Below are positions 15,642 to 23,641 of a DNA stretch of 36,612 nucleotides, piece by piece. Source of the DNA: Acidimicrobiaceae bacterium (GTDB lineage Bacteria > Actinomycetota > Acidimicrobiia > Acidimicrobiales > Aldehydirespiratoraceae); assembly GCA_002694825.1 (NCBI GenBank), contig NZNH01000050.1, positions 1-36,612 on the forward strand. The letters run 5' to 3'. The position numbers were made by a program, and so were the translations under genes. Within the stretch, counting starts at the first letter, position 1; each line of letters begins with the position of its first letter. The notes beneath the pieces are model-generated. The model had not been told where the DNA came from and searched no databases. It saw only the letters and a program-made list of their open reading frames with translations.

Positions 15642-16403
15642 TCAGTCGGCTGCAGGGCGTAGCTCGGCCCGGCCGCTCGGCGACCACTCCGAGACGAAGC
15701 GATAGCGATCGCCGCGAATCAGGGTCGTTCGCCACTCGACCGGTGTTCCGTTGTGGATACCGAGCCGCTCGAGTCCGAAAACAGCGGCCCCCGACGGGAG
15801 GTCGAGAAGCGCACGGTCCGCCGGCGGCGGCACGAGCGGGGAAAGCCGTTCCCAACCGGCGGTCGGGGTCGGGGCGCCGATCCGGCTCATCTCGTCGTAG
15901 AGCGCCGTGTGGGTCCAGTCGACCGAAAGCAGCGGCTCGACAACGGCCAACGGCAGCCACGCCCGGTCGACGGCGAGCGGCTCTCCGCCGGCTCGTCGGA
16001 GCCGGGCGAGATAGAACAACTCGGTGTCCTCGTCGATCTGCAGCCGGGCCGCAGCAATCGAGTCGGTGACCACCGCAAGCTCCAACACCTCGCTGGTCTG
16101 TTCGGTTCCGGTCGACTCGATCGACTGGAACAGCGAGTACAAGGTGCCGAGCGGTTGTTCGAACTCGCTGCGGTTGATGACCGTGCCCCGGCCCCGTTCG
16201 CGCTTGAGGATCCCGGTCTTGTTGAGATGACGGATCGCTTCGCGCACGGTGTGGCGGCTGACCTCGTAGCCCTCGGTCAGCTCAAGATCGGTCGGGAACC
16301 GACCGTCGCTGAACTCCCCCGCATCGATGCGGCGACGCAGCTCAGCCTCGAGCTGCGCCCACAACGGCACCGGGTCGGCGCGGTCGAGCGGCACAAGCGG
16401 CAT
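15642..16403 (-). CDS. GntR-family regulator, HutC subfamily (UTRA domain)
   Basis: This 253-residue regulator has an N-terminal GntR winged helix (about 13-78: PLWAQLEAELRRRI, RFPTDLELTEGYEVSRHTVREAIRHL, GILKRERGRGTVI). A C-terminal UTRA effector domain (about 95-240) has the family traits LFYLARLRRAGGEPLAVDRAWLP and GLERLGIHNGTPVEWRTTLIRGDRYRF. The ATG at 16403 was chosen because the frame extension to 16439 lies inside the operator. A perfect 10-bp inverted repeat lies 23 bp upstream, suggesting autoregulation. The following isochorismatase-like operon is the natural candidate target. Confidence 0.88.
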   Translation of the reverse strand: MPLVPLDRADPVPLWAQLEAELRRRIDAGEFSDGRFPTDLELTEGYEVSRHTVREAIRHLNKTGILKRERGRGTVINRSEFEQPLGTLYSLFQSIESTGTEQTSEVLELAVVTDSIAAARLQIDEDTELFYLARLRRAGGEPLAVDRAWLPLAVVEPLLSVDWTHTALYDEMSRIGAPTPTAGWERLSPLVPPPADRALLDLPSGAAVFGLERLGIHNGTPVEWRTTLIRGDRYRFVSEWSPSGRAELRPAAD

Positions 16404-16425
16404 GACCTGCAATCTGCCCCCGCTG

Positions 16426-16452
16426 TCCGGACAATGCAAACAATTGTCCGGA
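16426..16452. promoter_or_regulatory. Probable GntR operator (perfect inverted repeat)
   Basis: TCCGGACAAT, 7 bp, ATTGTCCGGA: both 10-bp arms match perfectly. It sits just upstream of the GntR ATG and downstream of mrpG. A further TCCGG follows at 16457, so more than one dimer could bind. Confidence 0.7.
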
Positions 16453-16476
16453 TTCGTCCGGCCCGACGACCGAGAG

Positions 16477-16800
16477 TCAGTCGTGATCCTTGCCGGTGTC
16501 GGTCGCCAGATCGTCTCGACCGATCGGTACCGGTTCGGTGCGATGCACGGCCCGGAACAAGAGATGCACGGCGACCGGCAGGGTCAACACGAGAGCCACC
16601 GCCACGACGAGGAACTCGGCCCGACCGGCCCAGCCGGTCTCGAGCGACGCACCGATCGCGACAAGCAGGAACGCAATCGGGCTGGCCTTGCCAGCTGCGT
16701 GGAATCGGGCGTAAGGGGTGCGGAACCGCAGCATGCCGATGCCGGACAGCAACGACACGAAACTGCCAAGCAGGACGAAGGCAGCGGCGACCGGGCTCAT
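16477..16800 (-). CDS. mrpG: Mrp Na+/H+ antiporter subunit G
   Basis: This 107-residue membrane protein has three hydrophobic helices and the family motif GIGMLRFRTPYARFHAAGKASP. MrpG (MnhG/PhaG) is a small essential subunit of the multisubunit Mrp cation/proton antiporter. The C-terminal tail is acidic and hydrophilic. It is the last gene of the cluster; its ATG overlaps the mrpF stop by 4 bp. The GntR operator region follows directly, with no clear terminator. Confidence 0.9.
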   Translation of the reverse strand: MSPVAAAFVLLGSFVSLLSGIGMLRFRTPYARFHAAGKASPIAFLLVAIGASLETGWAGRAEFLVVAVALVLTLPVAVHLLFRAVHRTEPVPIGRDDLATDTGKDHD

Positions 16801-17057
16801 GTCGCACGCTCCTCATACTCGATGAAGCGGCTCGCAGCGACGGTGGCCGTGAACCCGACGATCGCCATGACGGCGAGCACCGGAACGAGGCGGGTCGAAC
16901 CGGTGTCGGCCGCATCCACGGCGACCGCGCTCATGATCGACACGACGCCGACATCCAGTGCGACGACACGATCAGCGAGCGTCGGGCCGATGGCCGCACG
17001 GATACCGGCAGTGACGAACGTGAGCCCGAAAATGATGAGCGCAATGCTGGCGATCAC
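16797..17057 (-). CDS. mrpF: Mrp Na+/H+ antiporter subunit F
   Basis: This 86-residue protein has three membrane helices and the conserved GPTLADRVVALDVGVVSIM segment of MrpF/MnhF/PhaF, a small integral subunit needed for complex stability and Na+ transport. It overlaps mrpE and mrpG by 4 bp at each end, so translation is coupled along the cluster. Confidence 0.9.
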   Translation of the reverse strand: MIASIALIIFGLTFVTAGIRAAIGPTLADRVVALDVGVVSIMSAVAVDAADTGSTRLVPVLAVMAIVGFTATVAASRFIEYEERAT

Positions 17058-17572
17058 GACGGCACCTCGGAATCGGTGGGCATCGGGAGGGCCCGACAGG
17101 CAAGGTCGGCGAGTTCCTGCACATGCTCTGCAGTAGCTTCGGCCCGCTCGGCATGGAGAATGTGGAGATAGATCCGGCTGGTGTCGGGGTCGACGTCGAT
17201 CACGGCGGTGCCCGGCGTGACGGTGACCGCAACTGCGATCAACATCATGTGGGCCCGAGCGTTGCTGGGCAGATCGACACCGATGATCGCTTCCTCGGTG
17301 TAGTCGGTCGGGGTGATGACCTCATAGGCAACGTTGAACGTCGACATCACGAGGTCCTGGCCGACGATCGCACCAAGTTTCAGAAGGGGGCGCAGGCGGA
17401 CCCCACCGATACCGGCGGGGCCGACGCTTCGGTGGCTCACGACGACCGCGACCAGCAGGCCCGACACGATGTTGGCGATCGACAACCGATTCCAGAGCGC
17501 ACACCACGCAGCGACGAGGCCGACGATGAGGATCACCCGACGGATCGGGAAGTGACGCCGCAGGAACCTCAC
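17054..17572 (-). CDS. mrpE: Mrp Na+/H+ antiporter subunit E
   Basis: This 172-residue MrpE/MnhE subunit has a hydrophobic N-terminal hairpin (about 12-45). A conserved cytosolic domain follows with VMSTFNVAYEVITP, ARAHMMLIAVAVTVTPGTAVIDVD and YLHILHAE, the family signature TxTPGT. It assembles with the other subunits, possibly as the membrane-peripheral one. It overlaps mrpD and mrpF by 4 bp at each end. Confidence 0.9.
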   Translation of the reverse strand: MRFLRRHFPIRRVILIVGLVAAWCALWNRLSIANIVSGLLVAVVVSHRSVGPAGIGGVRLRPLLKLGAIVGQDLVMSTFNVAYEVITPTDYTEEAIIGVDLPSNARAHMMLIAVAVTVTPGTAVIDVDPDTSRIYLHILHAERAEATAEHVQELADLACRALPMPTDSEVPS

Positions 17573-19053
17573 GACACCACCGCCTCGATGTAGGCACTCG
17601 GGTCGAGCAAGTCGGCAGCAGCACGCTCGCCCAGATCCCAGAGCGGACCAAAGGACGCAGCAATCGCAAGCGAAGCGACCAGCGCAACCGCCGTGGCACC
17701 GACCATCAGGCGATGACCGGGACGAAGGATCCGGATGGGGGTCGCTGATTCGTCGTCGCCAGATCCCCAGAACACCCCGGTCCAGATCTTCACCATCGAC
17801 ACGAGGGTAAGGACGCTGTTGGCGAGGGCGATGACGACGATCGGCACCACCACCTTCTCGATGCCGGCATCGACGAGCGCGAGCTTGGCGACGAAGCCCG
17901 AGAACGGCGGGATACCGGCGAGGCTGAGCGCCGGCAGCGCAAACAACACGGCGAGCAGCGGCTGACGCTGAGCAAGCCCACCGATCTTGTCAAGCGCCGA
18001 GGTTCCTTCTCGCTCCTCGATGAGCCCGCCGACGAGGAACAGCACCGTCTTCACCGGGATGTGGTGCACGAGGAAGACGATGGCACCGGCGATGCCGGCA
18101 AGGGTGAACAGGCCGAGGCCCATCAGCATGTAGCCGATCTGGCTGATGATGTGGAACGACAGGATGCGCTTGACGTCGTCCTGGGCGAGCGCACCGGCAA
18201 CGCCGATCACCATCGTCAGAGCCGCCAGGGTGAGGATGAGCGGCCCGAGGTCGTCCATGCCGGTCAACACATGGAACCGAATCAGGACGTACACCCCGAT
18301 CTTGGTCAACAAGCCGGCGAACACGGCGGTGATCGTGGTGGGCGCCGTCGGGTAGCTGTCGGGAAGCCACGAGAACAGCGGGAAGATGGCGGCCTTGGTG
18401 CCGAACACAACGAGGAACCACAGGCCAATGCCCCATCGCAGCGGATCGTCGAGTTCGGGGATGCGCTCGGCAAGCAGGGCCAGATTGACCGTGCCGGTCG
18501 AGGCGTAGACGACGGCGAGGCCGACGAGGAAGAGGGTCGAGGCGAAAAGGTTCATCGCCACATAGGTCATGCCCGAACGGATCTGGCCGCGACGGCCCTG
18601 GTGGGTCAGCAGCACATAGCTGGAGACGAGGATCAACTCGAAGGCGACGAAGAGCGTGAACAGGTCGCCGGTGAGGAAGGCGAGCACCACCCCGGAGGTC
18701 AGCACCAGCAGCAGCGGCCCGGACAGTTGGGGGTCGGCGCCCCACGCAGTGCGCCGCTGTCCGATGGCGAAGAGCTGGACCACCAGGATCGTGGCCATCG
18801 CGACCAGCAGGACGAGCGCCGCCATCAGATCGACGACGAGGACGATGCCGAGTTCGGGATCCCAGTCGCCGACGCGGAGCACGACCGTTCCCTCGGACTC
18901 GACGTAAGCGAGCAGGATGCCAGCGATCGCCGTTGCGCCTGCGAGCGAGCCGACGGTGAGGATGTCGCGGACCCACTGCCGTTCGCCGGCGACGAAGCCG
19001 ATTGCGGCGGCGAGCATCGGGACGACGACGAGGAGGCCGACGAGCGAGGTCAT
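17569..19053 (-). CDS. mrpD: Mrp Na+/H+ antiporter subunit D
   Basis: This 494-residue polytopic protein (about 14 helices) is homologous to the NuoM/NuoN proton-channel subunits of complex I. It has the conserved glutamate in LFVAFELILVSSYVLL and the channel-region motif FPLFSWLPDSYPTAPTTITAVFAGLLTKIGVY, whose lysine belongs to the proton path. MrpD catalyses cation/proton exchange together with MrpA. The length matches the family. Its ATG overlaps the mrpC stop by 4 bp, and its stop overlaps the mrpE ATG. Confidence 0.93.
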   Translation of the reverse strand: MTSLVGLLVVVPMLAAAIGFVAGERQWVRDILTVGSLAGATAIAGILLAYVESEGTVVLRVGDWDPELGIVLVVDLMAALVLLVAMATILVVQLFAIGQRRTAWGADPQLSGPLLLVLTSGVVLAFLTGDLFTLFVAFELILVSSYVLLTHQGRRGQIRSGMTYVAMNLFASTLFLVGLAVVYASTGTVNLALLAERIPELDDPLRWGIGLWFLVVFGTKAAIFPLFSWLPDSYPTAPTTITAVFAGLLTKIGVYVLIRFHVLTGMDDLGPLILTLAALTMVIGVAGALAQDDVKRILSFHIISQIGYMLMGLGLFTLAGIAGAIVFLVHHIPVKTVLFLVGGLIEEREGTSALDKIGGLAQRQPLLAVLFALPALSLAGIPPFSGFVAKLALVDAGIEKVVVPIVVIALANSVLTLVSMVKIWTGVFWGSGDDESATPIRILRPGHRLMVGATAVALVASLAIAASFGPLWDLGERAAADLLDPSAYIEAVVS

Positions 19054-19421
19054 GCGTCGTCCCCTTCGGCTTCGGTCTCGAGGGCGATGCGGCGATCTTC
19101 GAGATCGTCCTCGACAAGGTCGTCGCCCGTGAGCTGGGCCTGCCGGCGAGCAAGGGCCAACAGGAAGAGCGTCAGGCCGAACGAGATCACGATTGCGGTG
19201 AGGGCGAACGCCTGGGGAAGGGGGTCCGACAGTTCGTCCACCGGAGCGTCACCCGAAATGGGGCGCTCGCCGGCCTCACCGCCGGCGGCGAGCAGCGCCA
19301 CCACGGCCGCGTGGCCGAGCAGGGCGAACCCGAGCAGCATGCGGGTGAGCGACCGGGAGGTGATCAGATAGACGCCGACCGAGGTCAGGCCACCGACGAC
19401 GAGGGCGAGGGTGACACTCAT
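19050..19421 (-). CDS. mrpC: Mrp Na+/H+ antiporter subunit C
   Basis: This 123-residue protein is homologous to NuoK. It has three helices, with GVYLITSRSLTRMLLGFALLGHAAVVALLAAGG and ALTAIVISFGLTLFLLALARR typical of MrpC/MnhC. The central loop between helices is somewhat acidic and the tail is hydrophilic. Overlaps of 4 bp join it to mrpB and mrpD. Confidence 0.92.
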   Translation of the reverse strand: MSVTLALVVGGLTSVGVYLITSRSLTRMLLGFALLGHAAVVALLAAGGEAGERPISGDAPVDELSDPLPQAFALTAIVISFGLTLFLLALARRQAQLTGDDLVEDDLEDRRIALETEAEGDDA

Positions 19422-19849
19422 ACCTGCACCTCGTCACGGCCGAGTTCGTCGGCGTCGAGGCCGTCGAAGACAGCGACGAAGAGGCCGACGACGATCGCCG
19501 TGACCCCCGCGTCGAACACCAATGCACTCCCGGACTTGACCTTGCCGAGCAGCGGCAGGGTCTCAGAGACGATGACCTGGTCGAGCAGCGGCTCGCCGCC
19601 GAGCAGCGATGCGAGGGCGACCACCGAGACCAGTGCGGTACCGACGGCGAACCAACGGGTGGCGTCCTGGGGCCGGCCGATACCGGCGACGGTGCGCAGC
19701 GCAACAACTGCGCCGATCACGAGGCCGGCCGCGAAACCACCACCGGGCTGGTTGTGGCCGGCGAAGAAAAGAAAGGCGGCAACGAGCAGCGCAAGCGGAC
19801 TTGCGGCACGGATCGCGCTGCGGACAACGGGCGAACGACCGCGAATCAT
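19418..19849 (-). CDS. mrpB: Mrp Na+/H+ antiporter subunit B
   Basis: This 143-residue MrpB/MnhB subunit has four helices. The motif FFAGHNQPGGGFAAGLVIGAVVALRTVAG is diagnostic of the MnhB domain, with DAGVTAIVVGLFVAVFDG at the C-terminal end. It overlaps mrpA and mrpC by 4 bp each. Because mrpA also carries its own MrpB-like C-terminal domain, this cluster is the seven-gene (group 1) type rather than the fused type. Confidence 0.92.
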   Translation of the reverse strand: MIRGRSPVVRSAIRAASPLALLVAAFLFFAGHNQPGGGFAAGLVIGAVVALRTVAGIGRPQDATRWFAVGTALVSVVALASLLGGEPLLDQVIVSETLPLLGKVKSGSALVFDAGVTAIVVGLFVAVFDGLDADELGRDEVQV

Positions 19850-22116
19850 CGGCGCACCTTCCGCACATCGTCCGAAAGCGGGGCACCGCCACCACGTGCG
19901 GTGTCGGCCCGGCTCAGAGCCAGCACGCCCATCGCAGCGACGACCAACACGACGACCTCCCCGAGGGTGTCGAGTGCACGCAGGTCGGTGAGGATCACGT
20001 TGACGAGATTGTTGCCGCCGCCCTCATCGACCGCCGCAGCGGTGAGTGACTCACGGTTGGATGGCGTGTCCTCGGCCGAGGCGAGAAGCGCAACCGTGAC
20101 GGCGGCGCCGGCGAGCACGGCCGTGCCGATGCGAACGCTGCGCCACACGAAACCGTTGGCGGGGAACTGGGTGGTGAGCCCGCCAAGGCCGATCACGAAG
20201 CCGACGACGATAACGGTCTCGACCAACAGCTGGGTGAGGGCCAGGTCGGGCGCACCCTGGATAAGGAAAAGGGCGGATACGCCGAGGCCGACCACGCCGA
20301 GCGCGAGTGCGGCCCCGATCCGAGAGCGGATGACGGCAACAGCGATCGCAGCCGCAACGACCGTTGTCCCCATGCCAGCCTGCAACGGACGATCCCAGGT
20401 GTGGAGCTGATCGGTATCGATCGAGCCGAGGAACGGGATGACGGCAAGCGAGGCCACGAGGGCCATCACGACGAGATAGATCGGCAGTGAGCCGTGCTGG
20501 ACACGGCCGGTGGTCCACTTCGCGAGATCGAGGGTGCGGTCGACGAGCCGGTCGACATTGTTGGCACCGACCGGTTCGGGCGGCGACGAATGGCGAGCGG
20601 CTGCCGCCCCGATGATCGCGCCACCGGCGACGATGCCCATCGAGATCCAGAAGGCCGTGCTGTCGAGGCCCGGCCACCGAAGCAACGCGTACCCCGCCGA
20701 CGCGGTTTCGAGCGTGGTGGCGGCCGGCACGACCCAGTCGGTGACGCTGGGCGCCAGGGCGTACCCGACAACACCGAGTGCGGAGAGCAGCACCGACGGC
20801 GCTGCCGCCGCCCACCGGAACGGTGCCACCTCGGTGGACTCGCCGCCCTTGTCAGAGAAGAGCGCAAGCACAAGGCGGGTGGTGTAGGCGACGGTGAGCA
20901 CCGAGCCGATCGTGACGCCGGCGAGGATGAGATCCCCGGAGGCACCGGTCTCCTTGAGCGACGCCTCAATGGCCGCTTCCTTCGCAGGGAAGCCGAGCAG
21001 CGGTGGCACACCGGCCATCGACAGCCCGGCGAAGACCATGACCCAGAACGCAACCGGCATCGAGGTACGGAGCCCCGACAGGGAGCGGAGATCACGGCTG
21101 CCGGTTCGGATGTCGATCTCGCCGACGGCCATGAAAAGGGCCGCCTTGAACACGGCGTGGGCCACGACGAGCGAGACGGCTGCGAAGATGGCCTTCCCGC
21201 TGCCGAGCGACATCATGGCGGTCATCAGGCCGAGTTGGCTGACCGTGCCCCAGGCGAGCACGAGCTTGGCGTCGGCGTGGCGCAGGGCGCCGATCGCGCC
21301 CCAGAACATCGTGAGCAGGCCGACGGTGACGCCGAGACCGGACCAGATGTCGACCGCCCCAAGCACCGGGTGCATCACCCCGATCAAGACGATGCCCGCC
21401 TTCACCATGGTGGCGGAGTGCAGGTAGGCGCTCACCGGGGTCGGTGCGGCCATGGCGCCCGGCAACCAGACATGGAAGGGAAGCTGGGCGGACTTGGTGA
21501 ACGCGCCAACCAGGATGAGCACGGCGGCGACGGTCGCCTGATCGCCGGTGACGGGGCCCATCTCGCTGAGAGTCGCCGTGCCTGCGACATCGACGAGAAC
21601 AAGGAGGCCGGCGAGCAGGACGAGGCCACCTGCGACGGTGACCAGCAACGCCCGACGAGCTGCGGTCACCGCCGCGCTGTCGGTGGACTTGGTGCCGACG
21701 AGCAGGAACGAGGTGACCGACGTGGCCTCCCAGAACAAGAAGAGCGTCCAGACATCGTCGGCCCAGACGAGGCCGAGCATGGAGCCGCTGAACGCAAGCA
21801 AGGTTGCGGCGAAGCCTCGACGATCGCCACCGCCGAAGTAGCCGTGGCCGTAGACGAAGATGAGGACACCGATACCGGAGACAAGGACGGCGAGCAGGGC
21901 GCCGAGCGGCCCGACCCGGAAGCTGACGGCGAGATCGAGGCCCTCGACCCAGTCGAGGCGGGCGGTGTCGGTCTCACCGCCGCCGAGTCTGGAAGCAGCC
22001 CACACCGCACTCGCCAACGGCGCCGCAAGCGCGACAGCGAAGGCAGGGCGGGGGTTCGGAAGTGAGAGAACGGCGACCACCCCGACGAGGTGGGCCACCA
22101 GCAGAATCCAGATCAA
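19846..22116 (-). CDS. mrpA: Mrp Na+/H+ antiporter subunit A
   Basis: This 756-residue polytopic protein is homologous to NuoL. It has LFLFWEATSVTSFLLVG (conserved glutamate) and PFHVWLPGAMAAPTPVSAYLHSATMVKAG, the strongest signature of NuoL/MrpA, then a C-terminal MrpA/MbhD-MbhE region (about 570-740: GAPDLALTQLLVETVIVVGFVI). It imports H+ against Na+ or other cations with MrpD. The start is TTG, preceded closely by AAGGG; the frame then gives IWILLVAHLVGVVAVL, a proper first helix. A TAGCAT hexamer (22148-22153 on the complement) is a possible -10. It is first of seven coupled genes. Confidence 0.93.
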   Translation of the reverse strand: MIWILLVAHLVGVVAVLSLPNPRPAFAVALAAPLASAVWAASRLGGGETDTARLDWVEGLDLAVSFRVGPLGALLAVLVSGIGVLIFVYGHGYFGGGDRRGFAATLLAFSGSMLGLVWADDVWTLFLFWEATSVTSFLLVGTKSTDSAAVTAARRALLVTVAGGLVLLAGLLVLVDVAGTATLSEMGPVTGDQATVAAVLILVGAFTKSAQLPFHVWLPGAMAAPTPVSAYLHSATMVKAGIVLIGVMHPVLGAVDIWSGLGVTVGLLTMFWGAIGALRHADAKLVLAWGTVSQLGLMTAMMSLGSGKAIFAAVSLVVAHAVFKAALFMAVGEIDIRTGSRDLRSLSGLRTSMPVAFWVMVFAGLSMAGVPPLLGFPAKEAAIEASLKETGASGDLILAGVTIGSVLTVAYTTRLVLALFSDKGGESTEVAPFRWAAAAPSVLLSALGVVGYALAPSVTDWVVPAATTLETASAGYALLRWPGLDSTAFWISMGIVAGGAIIGAAAARHSSPPEPVGANNVDRLVDRTLDLAKWTTGRVQHGSLPIYLVVMALVASLAVIPFLGSIDTDQLHTWDRPLQAGMGTTVVAAAIAVAVIRSRIGAALALGVVGLGVSALFLIQGAPDLALTQLLVETVIVVGFVIGLGGLTTQFPANGFVWRSVRIGTAVLAGAAVTVALLASAEDTPSNRESLTAAAVDEGGGNNLVNVILTDLRALDTLGEVVVLVVAAMGVLALSRADTARGGGAPLSDDVRKVRR

Positions 22117-22147
22117 CGTGACCCTTGGGGGAGGCCGGTACGCCCCG

Positions 22148-22153
22148 ATGCTA
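22148..22153 (-). promoter_or_regulatory. -10 element for the mrp operon
   Basis: Minus strand TAGCAT, 31 bp before the TTG start of mrpA, leaving a short leader that contains AAGGG as ribosome binding site. It is the only good hexamer in the gap before mrpA. Confidence 0.4.
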
Positions 22154-22249
22154 GCGGATCGGGCCGGGTTGAATACGGGCCGATTGGCCGCTGACCGCCG
22201 CCCGTTCCTGTGGCCTCGAGCAACGCCGCGCCGGTACGGACAAAACGTC

Positions 22250-22277
22250 GATGGCGAGGCCCGGAGGCCTCGCCATC
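22250..22277 (-). terminator. Intrinsic terminator after sodN
   Basis: A perfect 12-bp stem (22250-22261 and 22266-22277) with loop CGGA. On the minus strand it is followed within a few bases by TTTT, so it terminates sodN transcription before it reaches mrpA. The rest of the 185-bp gap shows no gene. Confidence 0.75.
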
Positions 22278-22301
22278 GTCGAGATCAGGTGATCGACAGG
22301 A

Positions 22302-22724
22302 TCAGGCGGGCGGGTAGACGCCCATGTCCTTGCCCTTGTCGGTCTGCCAGAACACGTCGGCAATCTCATCGATGTAGGTGAGGAGCTGCTCGCAGACGGC
22401 GGCGTCGGTGGACTTCTTCACCTCGCCGGCCTGGTGGACGGCATCCCAGAAGAGCTGATGGAGGTTTGGGAACGCCTCGAAGTGGGCGGGGGCGAAGAAG
22501 TCGGCCCACAGGACCATCAGGTGGTGCTTCACCTCTTCGGCACGCTGCTCCTTGACGATGATGCAACGGGCACGGAAGTGCTCATCGTCGGAGCCGTGGT
22601 ACTTGGCGATGGTCTTGAGGCACGACAGGGCCTCAATCTTTGCCTGGGCGGGGTCGTAGACGCCGCAGTAGAGGTCGCAGTGGGCCTGAGCCTTCTCGGC
22701 GCCGTCGAAGAGACGGTTCATCAT
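22302..22724 (-). CDS. sodN: Nickel superoxide dismutase precursor
   Basis: This 140-residue precursor has a short propeptide (about 14 residues, MMNRLFDGAEKAQA) followed by the nickel hook HCDLYCGVYDPAQAKIEA. After cleavage, His1, Cys2 and Cys6 of the mature chain bind nickel, and the enzyme converts superoxide to O2 and H2O2 in the cytoplasm. The rest is the four-helix bundle of NiSOD (CIIVKEQRAEEVKHHLMVLWADFFAP). Mature position 5 is Tyr, whereas the well-studied Streptomyces enzyme has Pro there. Two adjacent ATGs (22724, 22721) are possible, with AAGGTG upstream favouring the first. It is divergent from sodX, its usual partner. Confidence 0.95.
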   Translation of the reverse strand: MMNRLFDGAEKAQAHCDLYCGVYDPAQAKIEALSCLKTIAKYHGSDDEHFRARCIIVKEQRAEEVKHHLMVLWADFFAPAHFEAFPNLHQLFWDAVHQAGEVKKSTDAAVCEQLLTYIDEIADVFWQTDKGKDMGVYPPA

Positions 22725-22756
22725 GGGTGGGGTCACCTTCTGTTCGGGATCGGGCC

Positions 22757-22762
22757 TATGTT
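22757..22762 (+). promoter_or_regulatory. Leaderless -10 of sodX
   Basis: TATGTT lies 7 bp before the ATG at 22770, with no Shine-Dalgarno. It favours 22770 over the in-frame ATG at 22758, which would lie inside the hexamer. Confidence 0.5.
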
Positions 22763-22769
22763 GCCCGCT

Positions 22770-23072
22770 ATGGCTTTCGCACCGATTCGCCGATTCGTTG
22801 TGGAGGGCGACTCGATGCTCCCACGCTACGCGAACGGCGACCTGGTTTTCGCCTCGAAGAGCAAAAGAGCGCGCGTCGGGCAGGTTCGCGTGCTCCGCCA
22901 CCCCTACAACCCGGGCAGGTGGTTGGTGAAACGAGTGGCGTCGGTGCGGGGCGACGACATGACGATCAGCAGCGACAACCCCGATGCCACTCGAGCGGAT
23001 TCGCGAGAGTTCGGCCATGTTCCGGTCGCTGGAAGCCTCCGGGTGATCGGGCGGCTTCGGGCCCGGTCCTGA
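22770..23072 (+). CDS. sodX: Nickel-type superoxide dismutase maturation protease
   Basis: This 100-residue S26-type peptidase of the SodX family has the catalytic serine in VEGDSMLPRYANGD (about residue 14) and the lysine in WLVKRVASV (about 50), a Ser-Lys dyad as in signal peptidase I, followed by SDNPDATRADSREFG. It removes the SodN propeptide to free the nickel-binding His1. It has no membrane anchor. It diverges from sodN with a 45-bp gap, an arrangement that supports both assignments. The chosen ATG has a leaderless TATGTT upstream. Confidence 0.9.
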   Translation: MAFAPIRRFVVEGDSMLPRYANGDLVFASKSKRARVGQVRVLRHPYNPGRWLVKRVASVRGDDMTISSDNPDATRADSREFGHVPVAGSLRVIGRLRARS

Positions 23073-23142
23073 GCTCGGCCCTCGGCACCGACCTCGGCAC
23101 CACACAGGCCCGGTCGCCGCCGGACCACTAGGTTCACGTCCC

Positions 23143-23568
23143 GTGACCGCGCATCGCACAACCATCCGGGTCCGGTTCTACGAACTCGACCCGTACAACC
23201 ACGTCAACCACTCCGTGTACGTCTCGTACTTCGAGTCGGCCCGGGTCGAGTTGCTGGCGGAAGCGGGCTACTCGCTGGCGAGCATGCGAGCGAACGGCCG
23301 CTCGATCGTCGTCTCGGAGATCCAGACAAAGTTTCACGCCAGCGCCGAGGAGCTCGACGAGCTGACGATCGAGACCGAAGTGCTGGAGTTCAAGCGGGTC
23401 ACCACGACCTGGCGCCAACGGATCCTGCGGGGCGATGAGCTGATCTGCAGCCAGGACCTCCGAGCGGCGCTGATCGACGAGCATGGGCGGCCGGTGCGGT
23501 TCGACGATGCCATGCTCGACGCGCTGTCGATCTTCGCCGCTGCACCGTCGGACCCCGAACCGACGTAA
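23143..23568 (+). CDS. Acyl-CoA thioesterase (4-hydroxybenzoyl-CoA thioesterase-like)
   Basis: This 141-residue single hot-dog protein has the family motif VRFYELDPYNHVNHSVYVSYFESAR. D16 is in the position of the catalytic aspartate of Pseudomonas-type 4-hydroxybenzoyl-CoA / YbgC thioesterases. It would release free acid from an acyl-CoA; the acyl group is unknown. The start is GTG with TAGGTT 8 bp before it (23129-23134), again suggesting little or no leader. It is downstream of sodX in the same direction but has its own promoter-like sequence. Confidence 0.85.
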   Translation: MTAHRTTIRVRFYELDPYNHVNHSVYVSYFESARVELLAEAGYSLASMRANGRSIVVSEIQTKFHASAEELDELTIETEVLEFKRVTTTWRQRILRGDELICSQDLRAALIDEHGRPVRFDDAMLDALSIFAAAPSDPEPT

Positions 23569-23629
23569 GCCGTTGGTGGTCACCCAATGACCGAGCGGCT
23601 GAAACTCCCGGCGGTGTGGCCCGGGCACC

Positions 23630-23635
23630 TAGGTT
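23630..23635 (+). promoter_or_regulatory. Leaderless -10 of the SCO6745-like gene
   Basis: TAGGTT, then 6 bp (GCGGGC), then ATG at 23642. No Shine-Dalgarno is present. Confidence 0.55.
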
Positions 23636-23641
23636 GCGGGC

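Noticed and set aside
20494-22065. 523-codon plus-strand frame
   Set aside because: It is antisense to mrpA, with an acidic/His/Arg-rich composition and no domain pattern.
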